Source of the DNA: Streptomyces sp. NBC_00572
GTDB lineage: Bacteria; Actinomycetota; Actinomycetes; Streptomycetales; Streptomycetaceae
Length of the DNA stretch: 64,000 nt
NCBI RefSeq assembly: GCF_026341815.1
Contig: NZ_JAPENX010000001.1
Coordinates: forward strand, 2,914,001-2,978,000
Direction: 5' to 3'
Shown piece after piece: positions 1 through 7,582 of this stretch (positions are counted from its first letter, which is position 1; each line of letters begins with the position of its first letter). Position numbers and translations under genes: made by a program. The notes beneath the pieces were generated by a model that did no database searches, was not told the DNA's origin, and worked only from the letters and a program-made list of their open reading frames with translations.

Positions 1-368
1 GCCTGTTGCGGATGATCGCGGTGGAGCCCGGACGCAGTCAGCGTTCGCTCGCCGCCGACCTCGGCGTCGTCCCGAGCCGTGTTGTCGCGCTCATCGACAA
101 CCTGGAGCAGAAGGGGCTCGTCGAACGGCGGCGCAGTGCCGAGGACCGCCGCCACCACGAGCTGTACGTCTCCGAGGGTGGCCGCCGTGCCCTGGAGCGC
201 GTCCGGGAGGCGGCGGCGGTGCACGAGGACGATCTCTTCGCGGCCCTCGACGAGGACGAGCGCGTGCGGCTGACGGAACTGCTGGGGCGGATCGCCGCGC
301 AGCAGGGCCTCACGGCGGGCGTTCACCCGGGCTACCGGAACCTGCCGAAGCGCCCCGGCGGTCGCTGA
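1..368 (+). CDS. MarR-family transcriptional regulator (5' end cut by window)
   Basis: The reading frame is open from the window edge, so the N-terminus is missing; an in-frame TTG at 6 is only the first possible start inside the window. The visible 120 residues hold a winged helix: a helix-turn-helix (RSLAADLGVVPSRVVALIDN), then a wing with the MarR signature around EQKGLVERRRSAEDRRHHEL, then a C-terminal dimerisation helix. MarR proteins bind palindromic operators as dimers and often sense small phenolic ligands. The target cannot be inferred because the upstream neighbour lies outside the window. Confidence 0.85.
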   Translation, partial: LLRMIAVEPGRSQRSLAADLGVVPSRVVALIDNLEQKGLVERRRSAEDRRHHELYVSEGGRRALERVREAAAVHEDDLFAALDEDERVRLTELLGRIAAQQGLTAGVHPGYRNLPKRPGGR

Positions 369-370
369 GC

Positions 371-475
371 GGTCGGATCCGTCCGACCGGGTGTCCCGTG
401 TGAGCCTGAGCCCGGCTGTGTGTCCGGTGCGGCGCCAGGCCGTGTGTCCGGCGACCTGTCCGACAATGTGTCCTT
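371..475. repeat. Short hairpin and 24-bp direct repeat in intergenic DNA
   Basis: After the MarR stop there is a 7-bp hairpin (371-377 with 382-388, loop TCCG). A unit around GTGTGTCCGG then occurs at 414-427 and 438-451 (24-bp period), with a weaker third copy near 461-473. The repeats end about 75 bp before the next start codon. No promoter was identified with confidence in this 180-bp gap. Confidence 0.45.
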
Positions 476-548
476 AAACGTCCGTTCGTTCGTGCGGACG
501 GTGGGGAAGACCCCTGGGAGCTGGTGGCTTCTCAAGGGGGGCAGGGCA

Positions 549-1208
549 ATGGGCACGGGCCGACGAAGCGACGCGTGCGACTCCTGTGGCGCGCTGTACG
601 GGACGTGGATCGCGAGCCTCGGCATGGCCCTGTGCTCACTGTGCGAGGGGACCGGAGCCGGGCAGTCCGCGCGGGACCCGGTGCTGGTGGGCGATGTCCT
701 GGCGGGGCTGGTCGACGCCGCTTCGTTCGCGGTGCGCGCCGGTGGTGGCGGGGGCGGTGGTGGCGGCGTACGGGACACCCACCCGGGGGATGCGACACGG
801 GATGCCCGGCTCAGGGACGCGATCCGGGATGTGCGGCTCGGGACCGCCGGTGTGCCGGAGCCTCGGTCCGGGGGTGGCGTGCGGGACGACCGGCCCGGGG
901 GCGGTCTGCCCGGTGCGGGGCGGCCGGCAGGCGCGGTCTGCCGCCGGTGCGGGGCGCGCGCCGAGTGGCACCGCACGGTGCGTGGCCGCTGGATCATGAT
1001 CGAGCCCGGGGAGCTGATGACCGCCGCCGTCCCGGCGGGCAGCCGCTGGCGGGTCGCGGGGGACGGAACAGCGGTCAACCTGGGCTCCGCGGTGCCGTCC
1101 GACACCTGTCGGGTCAGCCACTTCGATGTCTGCGCGGCGGGTCCGGAGCCGGTCGGCTCCCCCGTCCTGCTGGCCCTGTGGCGCGGCCACGCCCGGCGGA
1201 TCGCGTGA
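549..1208 (+). CDS. DUF6083-type protein with two Cys-pair motifs
   Basis: 219 residues from the ATG at 549, preceded by a purine-rich stretch (AAGGGGGGCAG). The frame is open further upstream but that part has no family features. The N-terminus has a zinc-ribbon-like arrangement (CDSCG, then CSLCEG). A glycine run of nine and an Arg/Asp-rich linker follow. The C-terminal part has another pair (CRRCG) and the block RWIMIEPG...RWRVAGDGTAVN...CRVSHFDVC, which I recognise as DUF6083, a family seen mainly in Streptomyces and of unknown function. The cysteine pairs suggest zinc binding (inference). It converges on the LLM oxidoreductase gene, and its stop codon is the first three bases of a tandem repeat. 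Confidence 0.7.
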   Translation: MGTGRRSDACDSCGALYGTWIASLGMALCSLCEGTGAGQSARDPVLVGDVLAGLVDAASFAVRAGGGGGGGGGVRDTHPGDATRDARLRDAIRDVRLGTAGVPEPRSGGGVRDDRPGGGLPGAGRPAGAVCRRCGARAEWHRTVRGRWIMIEPGELMTAAVPAGSRWRVAGDGTAVNLGSAVPSDTCRVSHFDVCAAGPEPVGSPVLLALWRGHARRIA

Positions 1209-1330
1209 TCCACCGGGCGAGTGCCTCGGGGTCCGTAGCCGACGCCGACGCCTGATCCACCGGGCGAATGCCTCGGCGCTCGTACGCCGACGCCGACGCC
1301 GACGTCAGCCCAGCTGAGCGAGTGCCTCCG
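1206..1330. repeat. 47-bp tandem repeat between two convergent stop codons
   Basis: A unit beginning TGATCCACCGGGCGAGTGCC starts at 1206 and again at 1253 (period 47; the first 24 bases differ at one position). A third, more diverged copy runs through the 3' end of the LLM oxidoreductase gene: CCGACGCCGACG followed by GCGAGTGCCTC at 1319-1329 lines up with the other units and contains that gene's stop codon (1305-1307). The first unit begins exactly at the stop codon of the DUF6083 gene. The array fills the whole convergent intergenic space. Confidence 0.7.
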
Positions 1331-2198
1331 TGGCGATCTGCTCGAAGACCGTCTGGTCGGCGGCGAAGTCCGAGTCCGGGATCGGCCAGTGGATGACGAT
1401 CTCGGTGAAGCCCAGCTCGCGGTGGCGCCCCGCGAAGTCGACGAACGCGTCCACGGACTCCAGCGGCCGCCCGCGATCCGGGGTGAAGCCCGTCAGCAGG
1501 ACCTTGTCGAGCTCGGCCACGTCGCGCCCGGTCTCGGCGCAGGCCTTGCCGAGCTTCTCGATCTGCCCGCGCAGCGCCGCCACGGACTGCTCCGGGGTGC
1601 CGTCCTCGAAGATCTTCGGGTCACCCGTCGTCACCCACGCCTGCCCGTACCGCGCGGCCAGTTTCAGCCCGCGCGGCCCGGTGGCCGCGACCGCGAACGG
1701 CAGCCGGGGGCGCTGCACGCAGCCGGGGATGTTCCGGGCCTCGTCGGCCGAGTAGAACGTGCCCCGCTCCGTCACCGCGTCCTCGGTGAGCAGCCGGTCG
1801 AGCAGCGGCACGAACTCGCCGAAACGGTCCGCGCGCTCCTTCGGCGTCCACGGCTCCTGCCCCAGCGCGGTGGCGTCGAAGCCGTTGCCGCCCGCGCCGA
1901 TGCCGAGCGTGATCCGCCCGTCGGAGATGTCGTCGAGCGCCATCAGCTCCTTGGCGAGCGTCACCGGGTGGCGGAAGTTCGGCGAGGTCACGAGCGTGCC
2001 GAGGCGGATCCGCTCGGTGGCCGTCGCCGCCGCGGTGAGCGTGGGCAGCGCCCCGAACCACGGGCCGTCCCGGAAGGTCCGCCAGGACAGGTGGTCGTAG
2101 GTGTAAGCGGCGTGGAAGCCGAGTTCTTCGGCCCGCTGCCAGGTCTTCTGCCCCTCGCTCCATCGGTGGATGGGGAGGATCACCGTACTCAAGCGCAT
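1305..2198 (-). CDS. LLM-class F420/flavin-dependent oxidoreductase
   Basis: 297 residues from the ATG at 2198; a GTG at 2207 is an alternative. The protein has the luciferase-like monooxygenase fold signatures: an N-terminal strand (LSTVILPIHRW), WQRAEELGFHAAYTYDHLSWR, then IRLGTLVTSPNFRHPVTLAKELMALDDISDGR and IGAGGNGFDATALG, typical of actinobacterial F420-dependent enzymes. Its substrate is unknown. The members use FMN or coenzyme F420 to move hydride to or from small organics. No operon partner is visible: the small gene upstream reads in the same direction after a 25-bp gap. The 3' end is part of a tandem repeat. Confidence 0.88.
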   Translation of the reverse strand: MRLSTVILPIHRWSEGQKTWQRAEELGFHAAYTYDHLSWRTFRDGPWFGALPTLTAAATATERIRLGTLVTSPNFRHPVTLAKELMALDDISDGRITLGIGAGGNGFDATALGQEPWTPKERADRFGEFVPLLDRLLTEDAVTERGTFYSADEARNIPGCVQRPRLPFAVAATGPRGLKLAARYGQAWVTTGDPKIFEDGTPEQSVAALRGQIEKLGKACAETGRDVAELDKVLLTGFTPDRGRPLESVDAFVDFAGRHRELGFTEIVIHWPIPDSDFAADQTVFEQIATEALAQLG

Positions 2199-2223
2199 GA
2201 CTGCCACGATACGCGCGGGAGGT

Positions 2224-2676
2224 TCAGCGGACGTTGCGGTTCATCCAGGGGGTGAGCGAGGCGCCGGGGACGAGCTCCTTGTACGTCTCGTCGCCGGGCA
2301 GCGGGACGACCAGCCACCAGCCGGGCGGGAAGAAACGTCCCTTCACGTGGGCGGTGCCACCGTGGACCGCGCGGACGAAGGCGGGGACGGAATCGCGGGG
2401 GACGTCCGCGAACTCGATGCCGTCGACGATGATCCGGGCGTCGTCCTCGGGGAAGATCTGGACGGTCACGGAGGGCGAGCCGCCCAGTTCGACGTAGGCC
2501 TCGTGCGGCAGCGAGCCGTCGTCGTCGACGATGGCGAACGCGCCGGCGGACGTACGCCGGGACGTCTGGTCCGCGCCGATGTCGTCGGTCACCGTCATCT
2601 CCAGGTTGAACTCCTGGGCGAGCTCGCGGATCGCGACGACGGCCGCTTCGGTGCTGGGCAGGTGCGGAAGAGCCAT
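2224..2676 (-). CDS. Conserved hypothetical protein, 150 aa
   Basis: Start taken at the ATG at 2676 (MALPHLPSTE); an ATG four codons upstream (2688) is possible. No family was recognised with confidence. The protein is acidic in its first half (VTDDIGAD, IVDDDGS, FPEDDAR) and ends in a hydrophobic and aromatic part (FFPPGWWLVVPLPGDETY). There is no signal peptide, membrane segment or cysteine pair. It reads toward the LLM oxidoreductase 25 bp away, so the two may share a transcript. Its upstream region is occupied by the 17-bp array that starts at the kptA stop codon, so any promoter lies within or beside that array. Confidence 0.65.
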   Translation of the reverse strand: MALPHLPSTEAAVVAIRELAQEFNLEMTVTDDIGADQTSRRTSAGAFAIVDDDGSLPHEAYVELGGSPSVTVQIFPEDDARIIVDGIEFADVPRDSVPAFVRAVHGGTAHVKGRFFPPGWWLVVPLPGDETYKELVPGASLTPWMNRNVR

Positions 2677-2715
2677 GGGAACGATCATGCCTCAGCCGGA
2701 CCGGGGCAGGGCGGT

Positions 2716-2802
2716 CTCAGCCGCAGATGGTTCTCAGCCGCAGATGGTTCTCAGCGGCAGATCGTCCTCCGCCGCAGACCGGTCTCCGCCGCTGATCGTT
2801 CT
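2716..2802. repeat. 17-bp tandem repeat ending at the kptA stop codon
   Basis: Five consecutive 17-bp units begin at 2716, 2733, 2750, 2767 and 2784. The first two are identical (CTCAGCCGCAGATGGTT) and the others differ at a few positions. A sixth copy starts at 2801 (CTCAGCCGGG) and is the 3' end of kptA itself, including its stop codon at 2802-2804. The period is not a multiple of three. The array separates kptA from the next gene on the same strand. Confidence 0.85.
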
Positions 2803-3362
2803 CAGCCGGGAAAGCGGAGGAACCGGGGCGGGACGGCGTCCGCCAGCCAGACCCCGTTGGCGCTGACACGGAAGACGTGTCCGGCCCGGTGCATGGCGCC
2901 GGCATCGACGCTGAGCACGACCGGCCGTCCGCGACGCGCGCCGACGCGGGTGGCGGTCTCCCGGTCGGGGGAGAGGTGCACATGGTGGCGGGCCATGGGC
3001 CGCAGTCCCTCCGCCCGGATCGCGGGAAGCACGGCGGCGACCGTACCGTGGTAGAGGTATGCGGGCGGTTCGGCGGGCGGCAGGTCCAGGTCCACCTCGA
3101 CGGTGTGGCCCTGGCTGGCGCGGATGCGGGTGCCCTCGATCGCGAAGCGCTTCTTGTCGTTGGTCGCGACGACGTGGTCGAGTTCCTCGCGGGTGACCGG
3201 GAAGCCGTTCCGTGCGAGGGCCTTGAGCAGCGAATCGATCTCGGTCCAGCCGTGCGCGTCGAGGACGAGTCCGATGCGCTCGGGCTGGTGGCGCAGGTGC
3301 TTGGAGAGGTACTTCGAGATCTTCACCGTACGGCGTTCGTCCGGTGGTTGTGGGCGGGTCAT
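2802..3362 (-). CDS. kptA: RNA 2'-phosphotransferase (KptA/Tpt1 family)
   Basis: 186 residues, the usual length for the family. Tpt1/KptA transfers an internal RNA 2'-phosphate to NAD+, giving ADP-ribose 1'',2''-cyclic phosphate and nicotinamide. The expected order of motifs is present: KYLSKHLRHQPERIGL near residue 20, a winged-helix-like domain (WTEIDSLLKALARNGFPVTREEL), IRASQGHTVEV, YLYHGT, HHVHLS, and RVGARRGRPVVLSVDAG. The Arg-His-Arg-Arg catalytic set is plausibly intact. Bacteria lack the splicing ligase that makes the eukaryotic substrate, so the physiological role is open. DnaA boxes lie just upstream and a tandem repeat starts at its stop. Confidence 0.93.
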   Translation of the reverse strand: MTRPQPPDERRTVKISKYLSKHLRHQPERIGLVLDAHGWTEIDSLLKALARNGFPVTREELDHVVATNDKKRFAIEGTRIRASQGHTVEVDLDLPPAEPPAYLYHGTVAAVLPAIRAEGLRPMARHHVHLSPDRETATRVGARRGRPVVLSVDAGAMHRAGHVFRVSANGVWLADAVPPRFLRFPG

Positions 3363-3418
3363 TCCGTCAGGATGACGGAGCCAGGATCGCCGGGCCAGAG
3401 ATTTTCGGCTGTCAGGTT

Positions 3419-3510
3419 TGATCCACAGCCAAAGCTAGTTATCCACAGGCAAGTTGACGATTCTGTGGACAACAGCCCTCCGTTTTAAGGGGTATTGGAT
3501 AAATTACCCA
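3419..3510. other. Three DnaA boxes next to an A+T-rich stretch
   Basis: The gap between MerR and kptA carries a perfect TTATCCACA at 3439-3447, a perfect TTGTCCACA on the other strand at 3464-3472, and a one-mismatch box TGATCCACA at 3419-3427. Bases 3483-3510 are strikingly A+T-rich for this genome (TTTTAAGGGGTATTGGATAA and onward). A DnaA-binding role is inferred from consensus matches only. Confidence 0.6.
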
Positions 3511-4445
3511 TCAATTGGGCGACTTGAGGCAAGGGTGTCCAATGTCCTTTTGTGAACTTCCCGTTCGGCTGCCGCGGCGACGAAGGCCGCGACCCCCTCC
3601 GGCCCCACCAGGCCCTGAACGGCCCGCACCGTCCCGGCTGGTAGCGCCACCGGGCGCGGCTCGTCGCCCGTCGCCGGATGCGCGTCGGGTGCCAGATGGA
3701 GCTGGAGGTGACGGGTCGCCAGCAGGCGCATGGCGCGGGCCAGTTCGGCGTCCACCGTCTGCTGGGCGAGTGGCCGGAGTCGCCGCACCATCGTCGCCGC
3801 CTCGGTCGCGTCCGCGTCCGTCGGCGGCCGGTGCTCCAGATAGCGCGCGAAGACGTGCTCGGTCGTGAACTCCAGGAAACGGGCGGCGATGTGCTCCACC
3901 TGATCCCGAAGTTCCCGCAGATGCCCGGTGATTGCCGCGAGCGGGACTCCCGCCGCGTACAACTCCGCTGCCACGGCGAGTTCCTGGGGACTCGGTACGA
4001 GATACTCCTCCGTCTCCCGGTCCGGAAGCGGCTCCAGTACGCCGAGCTCGACGGCCTCCAGAATGGCGTCCTCGTCCGGCGTGCCGCCGAAGCGGGCGTC
4101 CAGCTCCGCGCGGGAGATCCGGTCCGCCTGCTCGTCCGTCCACGGCCCGTGGACCTCCGCGACCAGCCCGAGCACCCCGCCGAGTCCCCGGCCGGTGTCC
4201 CAGGCCTCCAGGAGCTCCTTGATCGAGGCCAGGGTGTAACCCCGGTCGAGGAGGTCGGCGATCTGCCGGAGCCGCGCGAGATGCGCGTCCCCGTACACGT
4301 TCGACCTGCCCCGCCGCTCCGGGCGGGGCAGCAGACCGCGGTCCTGGTAGGCGCGGATCGTCCGGACCGTGGCCCCGCTGTGATGGGCGAGATCCTCGAT
4401 CCGGTACTCCGGCTGTGCTGACTGCTCGGACAAACCCGCTCCCAC
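3504..4445 (-). CDS. MerR-family transcriptional regulator with long C-terminal domain
   Basis: 313 residues from a GTG at 4445. The N-terminal 75 residues form a MerR DNA-binding domain: YRIEDLAHHSGATVRTIRAYQDRGLLP, then SNVYGDAHLARLRQIADLLDRGYTLASIKELLEAW. The remaining 230 residues are mostly helical and acidic without a recognised ligand domain or cysteines, as in actinobacterial MerR proteins of unknown inducer. MerR proteins usually distort promoters with long -35/-10 spacing. It lies upstream of the EphD-like gene's stop codon on the same strand, and the nearest operator could lie in the short repeat-filled gap at 4446-4635. Confidence 0.88.
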   Translation of the reverse strand: MGAGLSEQSAQPEYRIEDLAHHSGATVRTIRAYQDRGLLPRPERRGRSNVYGDAHLARLRQIADLLDRGYTLASIKELLEAWDTGRGLGGVLGLVAEVHGPWTDEQADRISRAELDARFGGTPDEDAILEAVELGVLEPLPDRETEEYLVPSPQELAVAAELYAAGVPLAAITGHLRELRDQVEHIAARFLEFTTEHVFARYLEHRPPTDADATEAATMVRRLRPLAQQTVDAELARAMRLLATRHLQLHLAPDAHPATGDEPRPVALPAGTVRAVQGLVGPEGVAAFVAAAAEREVHKRTLDTLASSRPIDG

Positions 4446-4493
4446 CGACCGCTCGCTCCACCCCGCGCCGCGGGGCCCCTCCTGCAGGGGATC

Positions 4494-4638
4494 GTACGAC
4501 CGCAGCCCCGACCCGGCCCCCGCGCGTAGGACAGCAGGCCCGGCCCGGCCCGGCTCCCGCGCGTACGACCGGCGGCCCCGGCCCGGCCCCCGCTCCTACG
4601 GCCGGGACCGCGCCCCGGCCCGCCGCGCTCCCTTCCTA
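4494..4638. repeat. Imperfect 32-40 bp repeat array running back to a stop codon
   Basis: A degenerate unit (on the minus strand roughly CGTAGGAGCGGGGGCCGGGC) recurs with its TAG/TAC core at 4636-4638, 4596-4598, 4563-4565, 4526-4528 and 4494-4496, so spacing is 40, 33, 37 and 32 bp. The first copy is the stop codon context of the EphD-like gene (TAG at 4636-4638). The array fills nearly all of the 190 bp before MerR. Extreme GC content makes some similarity inevitable. Confidence 0.5.
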
Positions 4639-6474
4639 CGCCGGCGGCTGCCACCGTGCGAAGGCCCGCAGCGTTCCCGGGCTCAGCCGGGACAGGAAGT
4701 GCGCGCCCTTGGCCTCGGGCGTCACCGGGACGACCGCGCGGTCGTGCAGGACCGCCCCCAGGATCGCGTCCGCGACCTTCTCCGGCGGGAAGTTCCGCAG
4801 GCCGTACAGCCGGGAGGCCTTCTTCTGGCGCCGCTTCTCCTCCGCCTCGTCCGTGACCCCGGCGAACCGCGCGGTCGCCGTGATGTTGGTGTTGACGATG
4901 CCGGGGCAGATCGCGGACACCCCGATGCCCTGGTCGGCCAGCTCGGCGCGCAGGCACTCGCTGAGCATCAGCACCGCCGCCTTCGACGTGCTGTACGCGG
5001 GCAGGGCACGGGAGGGCTGGAACGCCGCGGCGGACGCGGTGTTCACGATGTGGCCGCCCTGGCCGCGCGCGGTCATCTGGGCGCCGAAGACCCGGCACCC
5101 GTGGATCACGCCCCACAGATTGACGTCGAGGACCCGCTTCCACTCCTCGCTCGTCGTGTCGAAGAAGGAGCCGGTGAGTCCGATGCCGGCGTTGTTGACG
5201 AGGACGTCGACCGTTCCGTATTCGCTCGCCACCTTGGCGGCCAGCTTCTCCATCGCCTGTTCGTCGGCGACGTCGACGGTCTCGCCCCAGGCCTCGGGGG
5301 CGCCGATCAGCCGGGCCATCTCGGCCGTGCGGACCGCGCCCTCGGCGTCCCGGTCCACGGCCACGACCCGGGCACCGGCCTCGGCGAAGGCGAAGGCGGT
5401 GGCCCGTCCGATGCCGCTGGCCGCCCCGGTCACCAGGACGAGCTGGCCGCCGAACCGCTCCGCGTACTCCGGCTTCACCCCGCTCTTCGCCACCGTCTCC
5501 GCGACCGGCTTGGGCGCCTTGGCCGCCGGTTCCTCGTTGGTCCGGACGAACTCGCCGATCCAGGCGGACAGCTGGTCCGGCCGGGTGCGCGGCACCCAGT
5601 GCTTCGCAGGCAGCGTGCGCCGGGTCAGGTCCGGCACCCAGTCGCCCAGGTCGTCGTAGAGCCGCTCGGAGAGGAAGGCGTCACCGGTCGGCGTGATCAG
5701 CTGCACGGGCGCGTGCGCGTACGCGTCGGGGCGCGGCCTGCCGAGGCGGGCCCGGACGTTGTCCCGGTAGAGCCAGGCGCCGTGTGCCGCGTCGCTCGGC
5801 AGCGAAGGCGTCGGGTAGTCGCCGGCCGGGACCTTCTCGACACGTTCGAGGATCTTCGGCCAGCGCTTGCCGAGGGGGCCGCGCCAGGCGAGCTCCGGCA
5901 GCACGGGCGTGTGCAGCATGTACACGTACCAGGACTTGGCGCCCTGGCCGAGGAGCTGGCCGACCCGGCGCGGGGTGGGCCGGGCCATCCGCCGTTTGAT
6001 CCAGTGCCCGAAGTGGTCGAGGGAAGGCCCCGACATCGAGGTGAAGGAGGCGATCCGGCCCTCGGTGCGCGCGACGGTGACGAACTCCCAGGACTGCACC
6101 GAGCCCCAGTCGTGGCCGACGAGGTGGACCGGCCGGTCCGGGCTGACGGCTTCGGCGACCGCGAGGAAGTCGTCCGTCAGCTTCTCCAGGGTGAAGCCGC
6201 CGCGCAGCGGAGCCGGTGCCGTCGAGCGGCCGTGGCCCCGGAGGTCGTAGAGGACGACGTGGAAGTCCTCGGCGAGCCGGGTGGCGACCTCGGACCACAC
6301 CTCCTTGGAGTCCGGGTAGCCGTGCACGAGCAGGACGGTGGGCCGGTCGGTCTCGCCGAGCTCGGCGACACACAGCTCGATCCCGCCCGTACGGACCCAG
6401 CGCTCCCGTGCGCCCGCGAGCCCGGTCGTCGGTCCGCCGGCCACTGCCGCCGCCGGCTTCTTGAGCCCCGCCAT
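4636..6474 (-). CDS. Alpha/beta-hydrolase (epoxide hydrolase type) fused to SDR
   Basis: 612 residues. Residues about 20-310 are an alpha/beta hydrolase of the epoxide-hydrolase type: oxyanion region VLLVHGYPDSKEVW, nucleophile elbow GHDWGS with Asp as expected nucleophile, and a late His in AKHWVP. Residues about 340-600 are a short-chain dehydrogenase: TGAASGIGRATAFAFAEAG, NNAGIG, and the active site YSTSKAAV. This architecture matches mycobacterial EphD. A substrate cannot be read from sequence; EphD is linked to lipid oxidation chemistry. The ATG overlaps the stop of the upstream M24-type gene by one base (TGATG), indicating translational coupling. Confidence 0.9.
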   Translation of the reverse strand: MAGLKKPAAAVAGGPTTGLAGARERWVRTGGIELCVAELGETDRPTVLLVHGYPDSKEVWSEVATRLAEDFHVVLYDLRGHGRSTAPAPLRGGFTLEKLTDDFLAVAEAVSPDRPVHLVGHDWGSVQSWEFVTVARTEGRIASFTSMSGPSLDHFGHWIKRRMARPTPRRVGQLLGQGAKSWYVYMLHTPVLPELAWRGPLGKRWPKILERVEKVPAGDYPTPSLPSDAAHGAWLYRDNVRARLGRPRPDAYAHAPVQLITPTGDAFLSERLYDDLGDWVPDLTRRTLPAKHWVPRTRPDQLSAWIGEFVRTNEEPAAKAPKPVAETVAKSGVKPEYAERFGGQLVLVTGAASGIGRATAFAFAEAGARVVAVDRDAEGAVRTAEMARLIGAPEAWGETVDVADEQAMEKLAAKVASEYGTVDVLVNNAGIGLTGSFFDTTSEEWKRVLDVNLWGVIHGCRVFGAQMTARGQGGHIVNTASAAAFQPSRALPAYSTSKAAVLMLSECLRAELADQGIGVSAICPGIVNTNITATARFAGVTDEAEEKRRQKKASRLYGLRNFPPEKVADAILGAVLHDRAVVPVTPEAKGAHFLSRLSPGTLRAFARWQPPA

Positions 6475-7319
6475 CAGACCGCCCCCTCGTTCCAGCGCCG
6501 CACGTGCGGCAGATCGTCGTCCAGCCAGAATGCGCTCTGCTCCGGGTCCCGGGAGTCGGTGACGACCAGGATCTCCTCGAACTTCGCGCCCGTCCCCCGG
6601 AAACCGAGGTGCGGCTCGACCGCCCACAGGCCGGGCTTCGGCGGGTGGTCGGAGAACTTGTACGGCGACCAGAGCGGTGACCAGCCGTCCCGGTGGCCGT
6701 GCAGGGCGTCGCTCGCGAGGCCCTTGAGCGCCTGGGTGCCGAAGCCGAAGACCGTCGGCGACCAGCGGCGCTCCTTCACCCGGTCGATCTTGTGGGCGAT
6801 GACGCCGAAGGGGTAGGCCCGGTGCCGGTTCGCGTACCCCTGGCGGACCATCAGCCGGTCCACGTCCTGGTAGATCTCGCGGAGCGTGCGGCGCTCGCGG
6901 ACCTCGCGCAGGATCAGCTCGCGGTGGTCCTTGAGGTCGGCGAGCAGCTTGTCGTGCAGGGGGTTGAGGCCCAGGCAGCCGCTGTAGCCGATGTCGGCCG
7001 TGTGCCCCTTGTAGACCGGGGCCATGTCGAGGATGAACGGCATCCCCGCCTCAAGACGCCGGTTCGTCGGGAAGAACTGCAGCGGGATCTTGAAGTCGAC
7101 GAAGGCGGTGCGGTCCCCGAACCATGCGAACGGCCGGTGGAACCAGTCCCGCACCCCCCGCTCGTACAGCCAATCGCGCTGCATCCGCGCCGCCTCGCGC
7201 TCGGTCACCCCCGGCTTGAGCTGCGCCGCGACGGCCTCCGCGCATTCGTAGGAGAGCCGCTGTACTTCCCTGAACCCCCGCAGCTCCGCGGAGAGTTCCC
7301 CTGTCACTGCTGAGGCCAT
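6474..7319 (-). CDS. M24-family metallopeptidase-like protein (aminopeptidase P fold)
   Basis: 281 residues from the ATG at 7319 (MASAVTGELSAELRGF). It has the pita-bread catalytic domain without the usual N-terminal domain of aminopeptidase P. The five metal ligands can be assigned: two Asp in FILDMAPVYKGHTADIG, His in GVIAHKID, Glu in WAVEPHLGF and Glu in KFEEILVV. It may therefore be an active di-metal enzyme, though non-peptidase members (creatinase-like) share the fold. The stop overlaps the start of the hydrolase/SDR gene, so both are probably made together. A divergent gap separates it from the ABC operon. Confidence 0.85.
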   Translation of the reverse strand: MASAVTGELSAELRGFREVQRLSYECAEAVAAQLKPGVTEREAARMQRDWLYERGVRDWFHRPFAWFGDRTAFVDFKIPLQFFPTNRRLEAGMPFILDMAPVYKGHTADIGYSGCLGLNPLHDKLLADLKDHRELILREVRERRTLREIYQDVDRLMVRQGYANRHRAYPFGVIAHKIDRVKERRWSPTVFGFGTQALKGLASDALHGHRDGWSPLWSPYKFSDHPPKPGLWAVEPHLGFRGTGAKFEEILVVTDSRDPEQSAFWLDDDLPHVRRWNEGAV

Positions 7320-7582
7320 GCCACCCGCCGTCCCGTGTGAGCGCCCGACTGCGCTACGCGTCCGTAACTTGACACCGATGAATGTGACAATGCCCGGCGG
7401 CTGCGTCAAGGGGTCGGACAGCGGCCTGTGGAAAAGCGGACGCCGACGCCGATCCCGAGCCTGTGGAAAAAGACTTTCGTCGCGACCGCCCCTACTGGCT
7501 TGTACTCCTCTGGTCGGACAAGGATCGAGCCGTTGGGCTGACGACTGCTGTGGCGCACACCACTACCGTCGAAGGCGTGACT
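7320..7582. promoter_or_regulatory. Divergent promoter region with two near-consensus DnaA boxes
   Basis: This 263-bp gap must hold promoters for the M24 gene (left) and the ABC operon (right); no -10/-35 pair was assigned with confidence. CCTGTGGAAAA occurs twice, giving two one-mismatch DnaA boxes (TTTTCCACA on the minus strand) at 7427-7435 and 7462-7470, 35 bp apart. Confidence 0.4.

Noticed and set aside
3419..3510. Could the DnaA boxes mark oriC itself?
   Set aside because: dnaA, dnaN, gyrB and recF are absent and oriC in Streptomyces has many more boxes, so this is at most an accessory site.
4446..5143. A 552-residue open frame on the minus strand covering the MerR gene and the start of the gap
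   Set aside because: It runs across the MerR gene in another phase with Arg/Pro/Ser-rich translation typical of shadow frames in high-GC DNA; MerR motifs are in the frame 3504-4445.
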